A program made the translations under genes and the position numbers. The notes below the pieces were generated by a model. The model had not been told where the DNA came from, did not search any database, and worked only from the letters and a program-made list of their open reading frames with translations. Positions 1-7,288 of a DNA stretch of 64,000 nucleotides are shown piece after piece. The DNA is from JAGLYZ01 sp049642725 (GTDB lineage Bacteria; Patescibacteriota; Minisyncoccia; Minisyncoccales; JAGMDC01), in assembly GCA_049642725.1 (NCBI GenBank), contig JBARPC010000004.1, positions 70,804-134,803 of the forward strand, given 5' to 3'. Positions within the stretch are counted from its first letter, which is position 1. Each line of letters opens with the position of its first letter.

Positions 1-77
1 TAGTTATTTTAATTTATCATTTTTTTTGATTACCACTTTTCCTTTTTTTTCATAGATTACTCAGCTAAGAATCAATC

Positions 78-473
78 TTATAGAATTATTTTTACTATTA
101 TTTTTCTTGTTCTTGGACCGTCAAATTCGACTAAAAAAATCTGCTGCCAAGTTCCCCGAATCACTTCCTTATTTTTAAGTGGCAAAATTTTTCCTTGACC
201 AATCAAGCCGGAAAGGATATGAGAATCAGCGTTATCATCAATTCTATTATGTAAAAAGTCAAAGCCGGAAACTAATTTCTTTAAGACGCTTATCCAATCT
301 TTTTTCAACCCTTCTTCGTTCTCGGTCAAAATAATGCCGGCTGTGGAATGAGGGACAAAAACAAAAACCAATCCCTCCTTGGCCCCGCCTTCTTTAACTA
401 TTTCTTCCACTTTTTCCGTAATATCAACTAACTGATACCTATTCTCTGTTGAAATACTAAATTCCTTAAACAT
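78..473 (-). CDS. yjbQ: YjbQ/UPF0047 family protein
   Basis: Complete 131-residue member of the YjbQ (UPF0047, secondary thiamine-phosphate synthase) family. Family members show a weak thiamine phosphate synthase side activity; the physiological role is not settled. Visible family blocks are PHSTAGI (41-47), NADSHI with the conserved metal-binding type His (81-86), GTWQQIF (107-113) and DGPR (118-121). Translation starts at an ATG with no Shine-Dalgarno (SD) motif, as for most core genes here. It stands alone downstream of the tRNA at 593-661, and nothing nearby points to thiamine metabolism. Bases 1-77 show no gene. Confidence 0.88.
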   Translation of the reverse strand: MFKEFSISTENRYQLVDITEKVEEIVKEGGAKEGLVFVFVPHSTAGIILTENEEGLKKDWISVLKKLVSGFDFLHNRIDDNADSHILSGLIGQGKILPLKNKEVIRGTWQQIFLVEFDGPRTRKIIVKIIL

Positions 474-592
474 AACTTTAATTTAACTCATTTTTGGGTT
501 TTTATCAATGTTTTAAAGTTATAAAAACGAAAGACGGTCGTCAGTAAAGTATGTAAAATAAAAATTCCGAAATACTCTCGGAATTTTTTTGC

Positions 593-661
593 TGCCGGGT
601 TTGGATTCGAACCAAAATAGTCACCTCCAAGGGGTGATGTCCTACCATTAGACGACCCGGC
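593..661 (-). tRNA. tRNA, probably Gln (UUG), atypical
   Basis: Cloverleaf on the minus strand: acceptor GCCGGGT/ACCCGGC, D-arm CGTCTAATGGTAGGACA of the Gln/Glu type, anticodon stem TCACC/GGTGA and T-loop TTCGAAT. The 7-base anticodon loop is CCTTGGA, so the triplet in anticodon position is TTG (Gln). Base 33 is then C instead of the nearly universal U, and base 37 is G. The gene is 69 nt, so either the T-stem has 4 bp or the acceptor 6 bp. CCA is not encoded. A shifted reading giving TGG (Pro) destroys the anticodon stem. tRNA status is firm; the identity is not. Confidence 0.75.
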
Positions 662-673
662 AATTTTTTATTT

Positions 674-1786
674 TTATTTTTCTACAATTATTTCTACGAT
701 TGCTAATTCCAGAGGCAGTTGCGGTATTGATGCGTATTTAATTCTGTTCTCGGCTTGGAGAAAAAGATTTATTATTTTTTGAAGTTCTTGTGTTGTAAAT
801 TTTTCTGTTTGCTTTTCAAGGTTCTGGGTTTCTTCTTTGGTTAAACCGGTAATTAGCGGATTATTCTCGCTTACTCCTCCACTTATTTTTAAAAGCAATG
901 CCTGCCTTAAATAATTTACCAATGCTCTGTTGAATTCCTGGACATCCTGGCCCTTATTAATGAGCTCATTTAAAAAATCAATTGCTTGCGCCGGTTCTTT
1001 TTGAATAATCAAATCAGTAAATTTACTTACCTGGTTAATTTCTACCAAACCTAATATATCTTTAATGTCTTCTGCTTTTATCTCATTTTTCCTATCTATG
1101 CTAAAGGCAGAAACCCTGTCTAATAAACTTTCAGCATCCCTTACTGCTCCGCCGGCATTCAAAGCGATTAATTCTAAAGCTGGCTTTTCAATCTTAATCC
1201 CCTCTTTTTCACAAATAAATTCTAACCTTTTAATAATTTCTTCTAATGTGAGTTTGCAAAAATCAAATCTCTGGCAGCGGGAAATAATAGTAGGAATCAT
1301 TTTATGTATTTCAGTAGTGGCTAAAATAAATATGGCGTATGACGGCGGTTCTTCTAATGTTTTTAATAAAGCATTTGATGCTTCTTTGGTCAATTGATGT
1401 GACTCATCAATAATAAACACTTTGTATTTTGATTTTGTCGGACCAAATCTGATGCCATCTCTTAAATCCCTCATTTCATCAATCCCTCTGTGTGAAGCAG
1501 CGTCAATCTCAATTAAATCTATTGCTTTGCCCTGCTTGATTTCTAAACAAGAATAGCATTTATTGCAAGGCTCAAAACTGTTTTGCTTTCTGTCTTCACA
1601 ATTTACCGCTTTTGCCAAAATCCGTGCAATGGAGGTTTTTCCGCTGCCGCGCGGCCCGGAAAACAAATAAGCATGGGAAATCATGCCTGAAACAAGAGCG
1701 TTAGTCAGGGTCCTAACAATATACTCCTGACCAACAACTTCTTTAAATGTCTGGGGTCTGTATTTGCGATATAGTGCTAAAGACAT
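674..1786 (-). CDS. dnaX: DNA polymerase III subunit gamma (DnaX)
   Basis: Clamp-loader ATPase subunit of the replicative polymerase. The 370-residue protein has an AAA+ domain with Walker A GPRGSGKT (44-51), a zinc-binding set of four cysteines (C63, C74, C77, C80), a DESH Walker B box near 125 and an SRC arginine-finger motif further on. Domain III follows to about residue 360. The tau-specific C-terminal extension that binds DnaB and the alpha subunit is missing, so this corresponds to a gamma-length protein encoded directly. No SD motif precedes the ATG. It lies 21 bp upstream of the GtrA-like gene's stop on the same strand, probably co-transcribed with it; recR, a common dnaX neighbour, lies instead with dnaB at 7281. 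Confidence 0.93.
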   Translation of the reverse strand: MSLALYRKYRPQTFKEVVGQEYIVRTLTNALVSGMISHAYLFSGPRGSGKTSIARILAKAVNCEDRKQNSFEPCNKCYSCLEIKQGKAIDLIEIDAASHRGIDEMRDLRDGIRFGPTKSKYKVFIIDESHQLTKEASNALLKTLEEPPSYAIFILATTEIHKMIPTIISRCQRFDFCKLTLEEIIKRLEFICEKEGIKIEKPALELIALNAGGAVRDAESLLDRVSAFSIDRKNEIKAEDIKDILGLVEINQVSKFTDLIIQKEPAQAIDFLNELINKGQDVQEFNRALVNYLRQALLLKISGGVSENNPLITGLTKEETQNLEKQTEKFTTQELQKIINLFLQAENRIKYASIPQLPLELAIVEIIVEK

Positions 1787-1807
1787 GTAAATAATAATGA
1801 GCTTCGC

Positions 1808-2404
1808 TTATTTTTTAAAAACGATGAATTTATAGCCGAGGAAGTTCCAGGTTAAGCCGGCAAAGGAAGCGGTAATTGCTCCCATATTAGCCCATTGAGC
1901 CAGATTCAAATTAAATTGAGGCCCGACTAAATTTACTATTATAGAAGCAGTGCCAATATTTATTCCAAAACCGATAGCGCTAATAACAAAGAACTGTAAA
2001 AATTCTTTTTTCGGCTTAACGGTTTTTTTCTTTTCAAATGTCCAATATTTATTCCAAAAATAACTGTTTATTGTTGCCGCGACAAAGGAAATTCCTTTAA
2101 ATAAAGAATAGTATGAACCCAGAACAATTCCTGAAAATAACATTAAAAGATTCAGAATTCCCAAGTCAATAACTGTGTTTAATACTCCTACCAAGATAAA
2201 TTTAGCCAATTGCCAGAATACTTTTATTTTCCGGCTTAAAATATGAGCTATATAAAGACAAGTCAAACAAAAAACAGGCAGAAAAACAGGCAGAATCCAA
2301 TATAACAACCTTACTTCCAAACCGAGATTCTTTAAAATCCCGAAGCTTAATAAAGCAATTAGCTCTCCAATAACAAGAGCTACAATAATATCTGTCTTTT
2401 TCAT
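1808..2404 (-). CDS. GtrA-like multispanning membrane protein
   Basis: 198-residue integral membrane protein. Two hydrophobic helices occupy about residues 5-60. A GtrA-type four-helix domain follows, beginning FWQLAKFILVGVLNTVIDLG (about 63-82) and ending in NFLGYKFIVFKK. The internal YFWNKYWTFEKKK segment matches the family's N-x(2)-WTF signature. GtrA-like proteins are thought to help move polyprenyl-linked sugars across the membrane for surface polysaccharide modification. The extra N-terminal hairpin makes it longer than the usual 120-150 residues. It precedes dnaX, and its upstream region is shared with the divergent cysteine operon promoter. Confidence 0.8.
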   Translation of the reverse strand: MKKTDIIVALVIGELIALLSFGILKNLGLEVRLLYWILPVFLPVFCLTCLYIAHILSRKIKVFWQLAKFILVGVLNTVIDLGILNLLMLFSGIVLGSYYSLFKGISFVAATINSYFWNKYWTFEKKKTVKPKKEFLQFFVISAIGFGINIGTASIIVNLVGPQFNLNLAQWANMGAITASFAGLTWNFLGYKFIVFKK

Positions 2405-2424
2405 GTTCTTTTATATTATCAAAC

Positions 2425-2452
2425 TTGTTCTGTCTTGACAAGGTTTTATAAT
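2425..2452 (+). promoter_or_regulatory. Candidate promoter of the cysteine operon
   Basis: A perfect TATAAT (2447-2452) is preceded by TTGTTC at 2425-2430 with a 16-bp gap. This places the start of transcription near 2459, about 15 bases before the leader peptide ATG. A perfect TTGACA at 2435-2440 also lies here but only 6 bp from TATAAT; with GATAAA (2455-2460) it would give a 14-bp spacer. The exact -35 is therefore unsure. Confidence 0.5.
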
Positions 2453-2473
2453 CTGATAAACTGAAAATAGAAT

Positions 2474-2545
2474 ATGGTTTATCAAACTAAAAAAACTTGT
2501 TGCTGTTGCTGCTGTTTAATCTCTTTAAGGAAGAGACCGGTTTAG
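2474..2545 (+). CDS. Poly-cysteine leader peptide of the cys attenuator
   Basis: A 23-codon ORF that begins MVYQTKKT, runs through six consecutive Cys codons (TGT TGC TGT TGC TGC TGT at 2498-2515, residues 9-14) and ends LISLRKRPV before TAG at 2543-2545. Such a run by chance is very unlikely. It lies just ahead of a competing antiterminator/terminator pair and of tRNA-Cys, cysK and cysS, the layout of a ribosome-mediated attenuator whose sensor is charged tRNA-Cys. No SD motif precedes the ATG, in keeping with most genes of this genome. The peptide itself probably has no function beyond translation. Poly-Cys leader ORFs are known in mycobacteria; none is known to me from this lineage. Confidence 0.85.
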   Translation: MVYQTKKTCCCCCCLISLRKRPV

Positions 2546-2605
2546 TTTCAAATAATAATAAATATAAATAAGTTAAATTGGTCTCTTTCTAAAAAGAGAT
2601 TTTTT
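2520..2605 (+). promoter_or_regulatory. Transcription attenuator for cysteine genes
   Basis: Four complementary segments are visible. Segment 1 TCTCTT (2520-2525) pairs with segment 2 AAGAGA (2531-2536). The longer form of segment 2, AAGAGACC (2531-2538), pairs perfectly with segment 3 GGTCTCTT (2580-2587). Segment 3 in the form TCTCTTT (2582-2588) pairs with segment 4 AAAGAGA (2593-2599), followed by six T (2600-2605): an intrinsic terminator. A ribosome stalled on the Cys codons would mask segment 1 and free segment 2 to form the 2:3 antiterminator. A ribosome reaching the stop at 2543 would cover segment 2, so the terminator forms. Confidence 0.85.
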
Positions 2606-2614
2606 ATTAAAAAT

Positions 2615-2686
2615 GGCCTGGTAGCCAAGTAGAAAGGCAACTGTCTGCAAAACAGTTACACGTGGGTGCAATTCCCGCCCAGGCCT
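2615..2686 (+). tRNA. tRNA-Cys (GCA)
   Basis: Acceptor GGCCTGG/CCAGGCC with discriminator T, the cysteine identity base. The anticodon stem-loop is ACTGT-CTGCAAA-ACAGT, giving anticodon GCA. The D-loop AAGTAGAAA and T-loop TGCAATT are unusual: the canonical G18 and U55 appear as A and G, while G19 and C56 are kept. CCA is not encoded. It sits between the attenuator terminator and cysK, so it should be transcribed with the cysteine genes and controlled by the attenuator. Confidence 0.92.
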
Positions 2687-2702
2687 CAAGTAGTAAAAAA
2701 AT

Positions 2703-3590
2703 ATGTTTTCCAATATTTTGAAGTTAATCGGTAATACTCCTTTAGTAGAGATAAAGAAATTAAATCCTAATAAAAAAGTAAGGATTTTTGCTAAACTTGA
2801 GTTTTTTAATCCAGGAGGTTCAATTAAAGACAGAATAGCCCTTTTTATGATTGAAGGGGCAGAAAAAAGAGGAGAATTAAACAAAAATAAGATTATTTTG
2901 GAAGGAACAAGCGGAAATACAGGAATTGGCTTGGCTTTAGTTTGTGCAGTAAAAAAATATAAACTGCTTTTAACGATGCCGGAATCAACAAGTTTAGAAA
3001 GAAGAAAAATCTTAAAAGCTTTCGGCGCTGAAATTTTACTTACCCCGGCTAAAGATGGTACTGATGGAGCCATTGAAAAAGCTTATGAAATAGCGAGAAA
3101 AAATAAAAAATATTGGTTAGCTGACCAATTTAATAATCCTGATAACTGGAAAGCTCATTATTATGGTACGGCTGAAGAAATATGGCGGGATACTCACGGC
3201 AAAATCACTCACTTCATTGCAGGCATGGGAACAAGCGGCACCTTGATGGGGATATCAAAACGATTAAAAAAATACAATTCCAAAATTCAAATTATAGGGA
3301 TAGAACCATTTTTAGGCCACAAAATTCAAGGATTAAAAAATATGAAAGAGTCCTACAAACCCGGCATCTTTAATAAAAATTATTTAAATGAGAAAATAAA
3401 CATTAGAGATAAAGATGCTTTTGAGATGGCTAGATTATTAGTTAAAAAAGAAGGAATTTTTGTCGGTATGTCTTCGGGGGCGGCAATGTCCGGCGCCTTA
3501 AAAAAAATAAAAGGAATTAAACAGGGCTTAATGGTGGTTTTACTGCCAGATAGCGGAGAACGTTATTTAAGCACTAAACTTTATGCTTAG
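2703..3590 (+). CDS. cysK: Cysteine synthase, PLP-dependent (CysK/CysM family)
   Basis: Fold-type II PLP enzyme that makes L-cysteine from an activated serine (O-acetylserine or O-phosphoserine) and sulfide. The 295-residue protein has the PLP lysine in NPGGSIKDR (K42), the substrate and phosphate loop TSGNTG (69-74) and the PLP-phosphate loop GMGTSGT. It spans the normal length of the family. Sequence alone does not separate CysK from CysM or the cystathionine beta-synthase core. No serine acetyltransferase gene is in the window. It starts 16 bp after tRNA-Cys without an SD motif and overlaps cysS by 8 bp, so the attenuator should control both. Confidence 0.9.
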   Translation: MFSNILKLIGNTPLVEIKKLNPNKKVRIFAKLEFFNPGGSIKDRIALFMIEGAEKRGELNKNKIILEGTSGNTGIGLALVCAVKKYKLLLTMPESTSLERRKILKAFGAEILLTPAKDGTDGAIEKAYEIARKNKKYWLADQFNNPDNWKAHYYGTAEEIWRDTHGKITHFIAGMGTSGTLMGISKRLKKYNSKIQIIGIEPFLGHKIQGLKNMKESYKPGIFNKNYLNEKINIRDKDAFEMARLLVKKEGIFVGMSSGAAMSGALKKIKGIKQGLMVVLLPDSGERYLSTKLYA

Positions 3591-5001
3591 ATTTTATAAT
3601 ACCTTAACTCGAAAAAAAGAGGTTTTCAAACCTTTTAAAAAGGGAATAGTCGGAATTTATTCTTGTGGGCCTACAGTTTATGATTTTGCTCATATTGGAA
3701 ATTTTCGCTCTTATATTTTCGCTGATATTTTAAAACGATATTTGGAATACAAAGGATATGAAGTAAAACACATAATGAATATCACCGATATTGATGATAA
3801 GACCATCAAACGGTCAAAAGTAGAAAAAAAGAATTTAAAAGAACTCACCAGAAAATATATCCAGGAGTTTTTCAAAGATTTAAAAATACTGAATATCAGA
3901 AAATCTAATGTCTATCCCAGAGCAACGGAACATATAAAAGAAATGATAAGCGCGGTTGAGGTTTTAGAAAAAAAAGGATATGCCTATGAAAAACTACATA
4001 GTGTTTACTTTAATATCTCAAAATTCAAAGATTATGGCAAGCTTTCTAGAATTGATCTTAAAAAAATAAAACCTGGAGCTAGAGTTGATTTGGAAGAATA
4101 TGAAAAAGAGCATCCGGCTGATTTTACTTTATTCAAAAGAAGCACTTTAGATGAACTTAAAAGAGGAATTTTTTATCAAACAAAATGGGGAAAAGTAAGG
4201 CCTGGTTGGCATCTTGAATGTTCGGTCATGAGTATGAAATATTTAGGAGAAACTTTTGATATTCATACCGGGGGGATTGATTTAATTTTCCCCCATCACG
4301 AAAATGAAATTGCTCAAAGCCAAGCTTTGACTGGAAAGAAATTTGTTAATTTCTGGCTTCATAATGAACACCTTTTTATTAACGGAAAAAAGATGAGTAA
4401 ATCCTTGGGCAATTATTACACCTTGAGAGATTTAATTAAAAAGGGTTTTTCTTGGCAAACCATCCGTTACTTTTTAATAAGCACTTATTACAAACAAAGA
4501 GCAAATCTCACTTTTAAAAAGCTTGAGGTAGCAGAGAAAAGTTTGAAAAGAATAAACGACTTTATAGAAAAACTTTATCGGTTTTCAGTTAACAAGGGAC
4601 AGTCCTCCGCTAAATCTGAAAAGCAATTATTGAGAATTTTAAAAGAAACTAATAGAGATTTTGAAATGGCAATGGATGATGATTTGAACACTCCAAAGGC
4701 CTTGGCTGCCTTTTTTGATTTCATTAAAAGAACAAATAAGGTTACTAAAATGGATGCTAAAACAGCCAAGCAGTTTTTAAACCTGGTAGCTCAATTTGAT
4801 TCTGTTTTGGGCTTAAAGATTTTAGAAAGAAAAAGAAAAAAAGTTAAAATTCCCAAAGAGGTTTTATTATTGATAAAACAAAGAGAGAAATTACGTCAGA
4901 GAAAACAATGGAAATTAGCTGATGAAATAAGAAAAAATATCAAAGAAACGGGTTTTTGGATTGAAGATACCGAGGAGGGACCAAAAATAAGAAGAATTTG
5001 A
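3583..5001 (+). CDS. cysS: Cysteinyl-tRNA synthetase
   Basis: Class I synthetase that charges tRNA-Cys. The 472-residue protein carries the HIGH-type motif HIGN (37-40), the zinc ligand Cys28 in SCGPTVYDF, further ligands in GWHLECS and HHENE, and KMSKS (270-274). The C-terminal DALR and anticodon-binding domains are present, so length is normal. The ATG overlaps the end of cysK by 8 bp (translational coupling). The stop codon is TGA, which shows that UGA is not recoded to Gly here. Placing synthetase, cognate tRNA and a cysteine biosynthetic enzyme in one attenuated unit makes a single cysteine homeostasis operon. Confidence 0.95.
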   Translation: MLRFYNTLTRKKEVFKPFKKGIVGIYSCGPTVYDFAHIGNFRSYIFADILKRYLEYKGYEVKHIMNITDIDDKTIKRSKVEKKNLKELTRKYIQEFFKDLKILNIRKSNVYPRATEHIKEMISAVEVLEKKGYAYEKLHSVYFNISKFKDYGKLSRIDLKKIKPGARVDLEEYEKEHPADFTLFKRSTLDELKRGIFYQTKWGKVRPGWHLECSVMSMKYLGETFDIHTGGIDLIFPHHENEIAQSQALTGKKFVNFWLHNEHLFINGKKMSKSLGNYYTLRDLIKKGFSWQTIRYFLISTYYKQRANLTFKKLEVAEKSLKRINDFIEKLYRFSVNKGQSSAKSEKQLLRILKETNRDFEMAMDDDLNTPKALAAFFDFIKRTNKVTKMDAKTAKQFLNLVAQFDSVLGLKILERKRKKVKIPKEVLLLIKQREKLRQRKQWKLADEIRKNIKETGFWIEDTEEGPKIRRI

Positions 5002-5010
5002 GGGCAAAAA

Positions 5011-5035
5011 AATAAGAGAGTATAATTATACTCTC
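5011..5035 (-). terminator. Intrinsic terminator
   Basis: Perfect 20-base palindrome at 5016-5035 with arms GAGAGTATAA/TTATACTCTC. On the minus strand it is followed by TTATTTTTTT, giving a terminator for the small genes at 5026-5793. Its 5' arm overlaps the stop codon of the 56-residue gene. It may also stop cysS transcripts from the other side, although the T-tract there is poor. Confidence 0.7.
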
Positions 5036-5196
5036 CTTATGCCTGCTATTCCTGAAATTTTTTCCGCTTCTGTTTTTTCTATTTTAGGATAGATCTTTTT
5101 ATTTCCGCGATATATTCTGGAAATAAACTCCTTTGCCTGTAATAAAGCAATTATCTCTGATATTTTTATCAACTTTCCTTTCTCTTCTTCTTTCAT
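5026..5196 (-). CDS. Small hypothetical protein, 56 aa
   Basis: Short ORF beginning MKEEEKGKLIKISEIIALLQ and ending GIAGIRRV. A near-perfect SD, AAAGGAGGTGAGAA, sits just before the ATG, and a terminator palindrome covers its stop, so it is very likely expressed. It lies 18 bp downstream of the 192-residue unknown gene and must share its transcript. The sequence is charged, with one amphipathic stretch (about 10-30); no domain, signal or membrane segment was recognised. The strong SD contrasts with the SD-less core genes around it. Confidence 0.65.
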   Translation of the reverse strand: MKEEEKGKLIKISEIIALLQAKEFISRIYRGNKKIYPKIEKTEAEKISGIAGIRRV

Positions 5197-5214
5197 TTCT
5201 CACCTCCTTTGATT

Positions 5215-5793
5215 TTATTTAATCTCCTCTAGGGACAGCTCTTCAAACTTCCCTTCCCAGTTAGTTGGTATAAACCGGACCATCTTGCCTGACTTTTTGA
5301 TTTTCAGATATAATTCAAGAAATTTCTTGATGTATTCCCAGAATCTCTCAAATTCATCGTACCACTCTCCAGTCTCTATTCTTACAAAGGAGATAGTTTC
5401 CATTATCTCTTCAGGTTTTATGTCTTTTTTCTCCCCTGTTTTTGTCTTTAATACAAAACTGTTGGCTTTAAAGAAAATCGCTTCCCATCCTCCGTTCCAA
5501 AGCTTCATCGGAAATCCCTCGGGCCCTTCCAATTCATCACTGGGAATCTTAAAGCCAAAACCTTGTAGGCAATCCTTATCTTTTCCGTTTTTTGGATGAG
5601 TATCAGGAAGGTTTCTTTCTCCTGTTACTATATTTTGTGTGTTCGGAAGTATCCCTCCATCTACTTTTTTTATTACCTTTACTGTTTTCTCTATAATTGC
5701 TATTCTTCTCTGTTTTTCTGTTTCGCTTAATTCCGGTTTTCCTATATCTTCTAACGTCTTTTCTATACCTTCTAAAAACTCTATTTCTTCCAT
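5215..5793 (-). CDS. Hypothetical protein, 192 aa
   Basis: Unrecognised soluble protein. The first 45 residues are a charged helical region (LEGIEKTLEDIGKPEL). A mid-section is rich in Gly and Asn (about 46-75). A segment with several Trp follows (LWNGGWEAIFFKANSF, then GEWYDEFERFWEYIKKF), with an acidic C-terminus. No signal peptide. It has a textbook promoter (TTGACA-17-TATATT), a boxA-like leader motif and the SD GGAGG nine bases before ATG 5793. It is first in a two-gene unit with the 56-residue ORF. No function is proposed. Confidence 0.7.
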   Translation of the reverse strand: MEEIEFLEGIEKTLEDIGKPELSETEKQRRIAIIEKTVKVIKKVDGGILPNTQNIVTGERNLPDTHPKNGKDKDCLQGFGFKIPSDELEGPEGFPMKLWNGGWEAIFFKANSFVLKTKTGEKKDIKPEEIMETISFVRIETGEWYDEFERFWEYIKKFLELYLKIKKSGKMVRFIPTNWEGKFEELSLEEIK

Positions 5794-5810
5794 ATCTTTT
5801 TTCCTCCTTT

Positions 5811-5860
5811 AATTTTTCAGGAACTGTTTTTAATATAGCACATTAACATAACTCTGTCAA
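5811..5860 (-). promoter_or_regulatory. Promoter and boxA-like leader motif
   Basis: Minus-strand -35 TTGACA (5855-5860), 17-bp spacer, -10 TATATT (5832-5837). The transcript leader then carries AGTTCCTGAAAAATT (5811-5825), resembling the Firmicutes-type rRNA boxA (GCTCTTTGAAAA), and the SD AAAGGAGG directly after it. It drives the 192-residue and 56-residue genes. Confidence 0.75.
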
Positions 5861-5878
5861 GATTTACAAAATTTCTGG

Positions 5879-7288
5879 ATGAGTTATATTAGAAATATGA
5901 ATGGAGGTATTTCTAAAAATGAATTACCGGAAAAACTTCCGCCTCAAAACATAGAAGCAGAAAAATCCCTGCTTGGTTCTTTAATGATTGATAAAAACGC
6001 TATTGTTAAAGTAATTGATTTTTTACAGTCAAAAGATTTTTATCAAGGCATACACCAGCAAATTTACCAAGCAATGACAGAACTCTTTGAAAGAAAAGAG
6101 CCTGTTGATTTGCTTTCTGTTTCTAATCGGCTTAAAGAAAAAGAGCAATTAGAAGCAATCGGAGGAAATAGTTATCTAACTCAATTAATAAACTCTGTCC
6201 CTAACGCGCTCCATGTTATAAATTATGCTAAAATTGCCCAAAGAAAAAGGATTCTAAGGGATTTAATAAGCGCTTCTTATGAAATTGGCTTAATGGGCTA
6301 TAATGAAACAGATGATGTAGATGTTTTATTAGACAATGCAGAAAAAAGAATTTTCAGTATTGCCCAAAAATCACTTTCTCAAAAGTTTATTCCAATAAAA
6401 GACACCCTGGAAGAAGCATTTGAACGGCTTGATGCTTTGTCAAAACAGAAAGCAGGCATAAGAGGAGTGCCAACCGGTTTTATTGATTTAGACAATAAGT
6501 TGTCCGGCCTTCAAAAATCTGACCTTATTATTTTAGCTTCCCGGCCATCTTTGGGAAAAAGCAGTTTAGCCCTTGATATTGCCCGCAATGCTGCGGTTCA
6601 TCATAAAATTACAGTGGGAATATTTAGTTTAGAAATGTCAAAAGACCAGGTAGTAGATAGAATTATTGCCAGTACAGCTAATGTTGATTTATGGCGTTTT
6701 AGAACAGGCCGTTTGTCAAGCGAAGGAGAAAATAATGATTTTTCCAAAATTCAGCAGTCATTAGGCATACTGTCTGAAGCACCAATCTATATTGATGATG
6801 CTGCCACATCTAATATTCTTCAAATGAGAGCAATGGCGCGGCGTCTACAAGCAGATAAAGGATTGGGCTTGATTATTGTTGACTATCTCCAGCTTATGGA
6901 TCCAAGAACCATGAACAGCACTATGGTTCAGCAAATGACTGAAATTTCGCGTTCCTTAAAAGGACTTGCTCGAGAGATTAATATTCCAGTCTTAGCTCTT
7001 TCGCAACTATCAAGAGCAGTGGAACAGCGCTCTCCGCAGATTCCGCGCTTATCAGATTTACGCGAAACCGGAGCTCTTGAACAGGATGCTGATATAGTTT
7101 TGTTTATTCATCGGGAAGATAAATACAGGCCTGATACAGCCCGCAAAAATATTGCAGATATTATTATAGCTAAACACCGCAATGGTCCACCGGGAAAAGT
7201 GGAATTATACTTTAACGAACAAAAAGCCAGTTTTAGAAGCTTAGAAAAAGCAGAAAAAGAAGAATTCGGCGAATCAGAATATGAATAA
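5879..7288 (+). CDS. dnaB: Replicative DNA helicase DnaB
   Basis: Hexameric helicase that unwinds DNA at the replication fork. The 469-residue protein has the N-terminal primase-interaction domain (PPQNIEAEKSLLGSLMIDK, about 21-39) and the RecA-like C-terminal domain with Walker A RPSLGKSS (222-229; RPSMGKT is usual), DNA-binding loops and LIIVDYLQLM as Walker B. Length is normal and no intein is present. The ATG used has no SD; an internal ATG at 5897 would remove six residues. It overlaps recR by 8 bp, so replication and recombination genes are coupled. The dnaB promoter region is short and shared with the divergent unknown gene at 5215-5793. Confidence 0.95.
   Translation: MSYIRNMNGGISKNELPEKLPPQNIEAEKSLLGSLMIDKNAIVKVIDFLQSKDFYQGIHQQIYQAMTELFERKEPVDLLSVSNRLKEKEQLEAIGGNSYLTQLINSVPNALHVINYAKIAQRKRILRDLISASYEIGLMGYNETDDVDVLLDNAEKRIFSIAQKSLSQKFIPIKDTLEEAFERLDALSKQKAGIRGVPTGFIDLDNKLSGLQKSDLIILASRPSLGKSSLALDIARNAAVHHKITVGIFSLEMSKDQVVDRIIASTANVDLWRFRTGRLSSEGENNDFSKIQQSLGILSEAPIYIDDAATSNILQMRAMARRLQADKGLGLIIVDYLQLMDPRTMNSTMVQQMTEISRSLKGLAREINIPVLALSQLSRAVEQRSPQIPRLSDLRETGALEQDADIVLFIHREDKYRPDTARKNIADIIIAKHRNGPPGKVELYFNEQKASFRSLEKAEKEEFGESEYE

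Noticed and set aside
2435..2452. TTGACA (2435) and TATAAT (2447) as one promoter
   Set aside because: They are only 6 bp apart; sigma-70 type promoters need about 16-18 bp.
4999..5001. UGA recoding to glycine (as in Gracilibacteria/SR1)
   Set aside because: cysS ends at TGA exactly where the protein family ends, and no conserved gene here needs readthrough of TGA.
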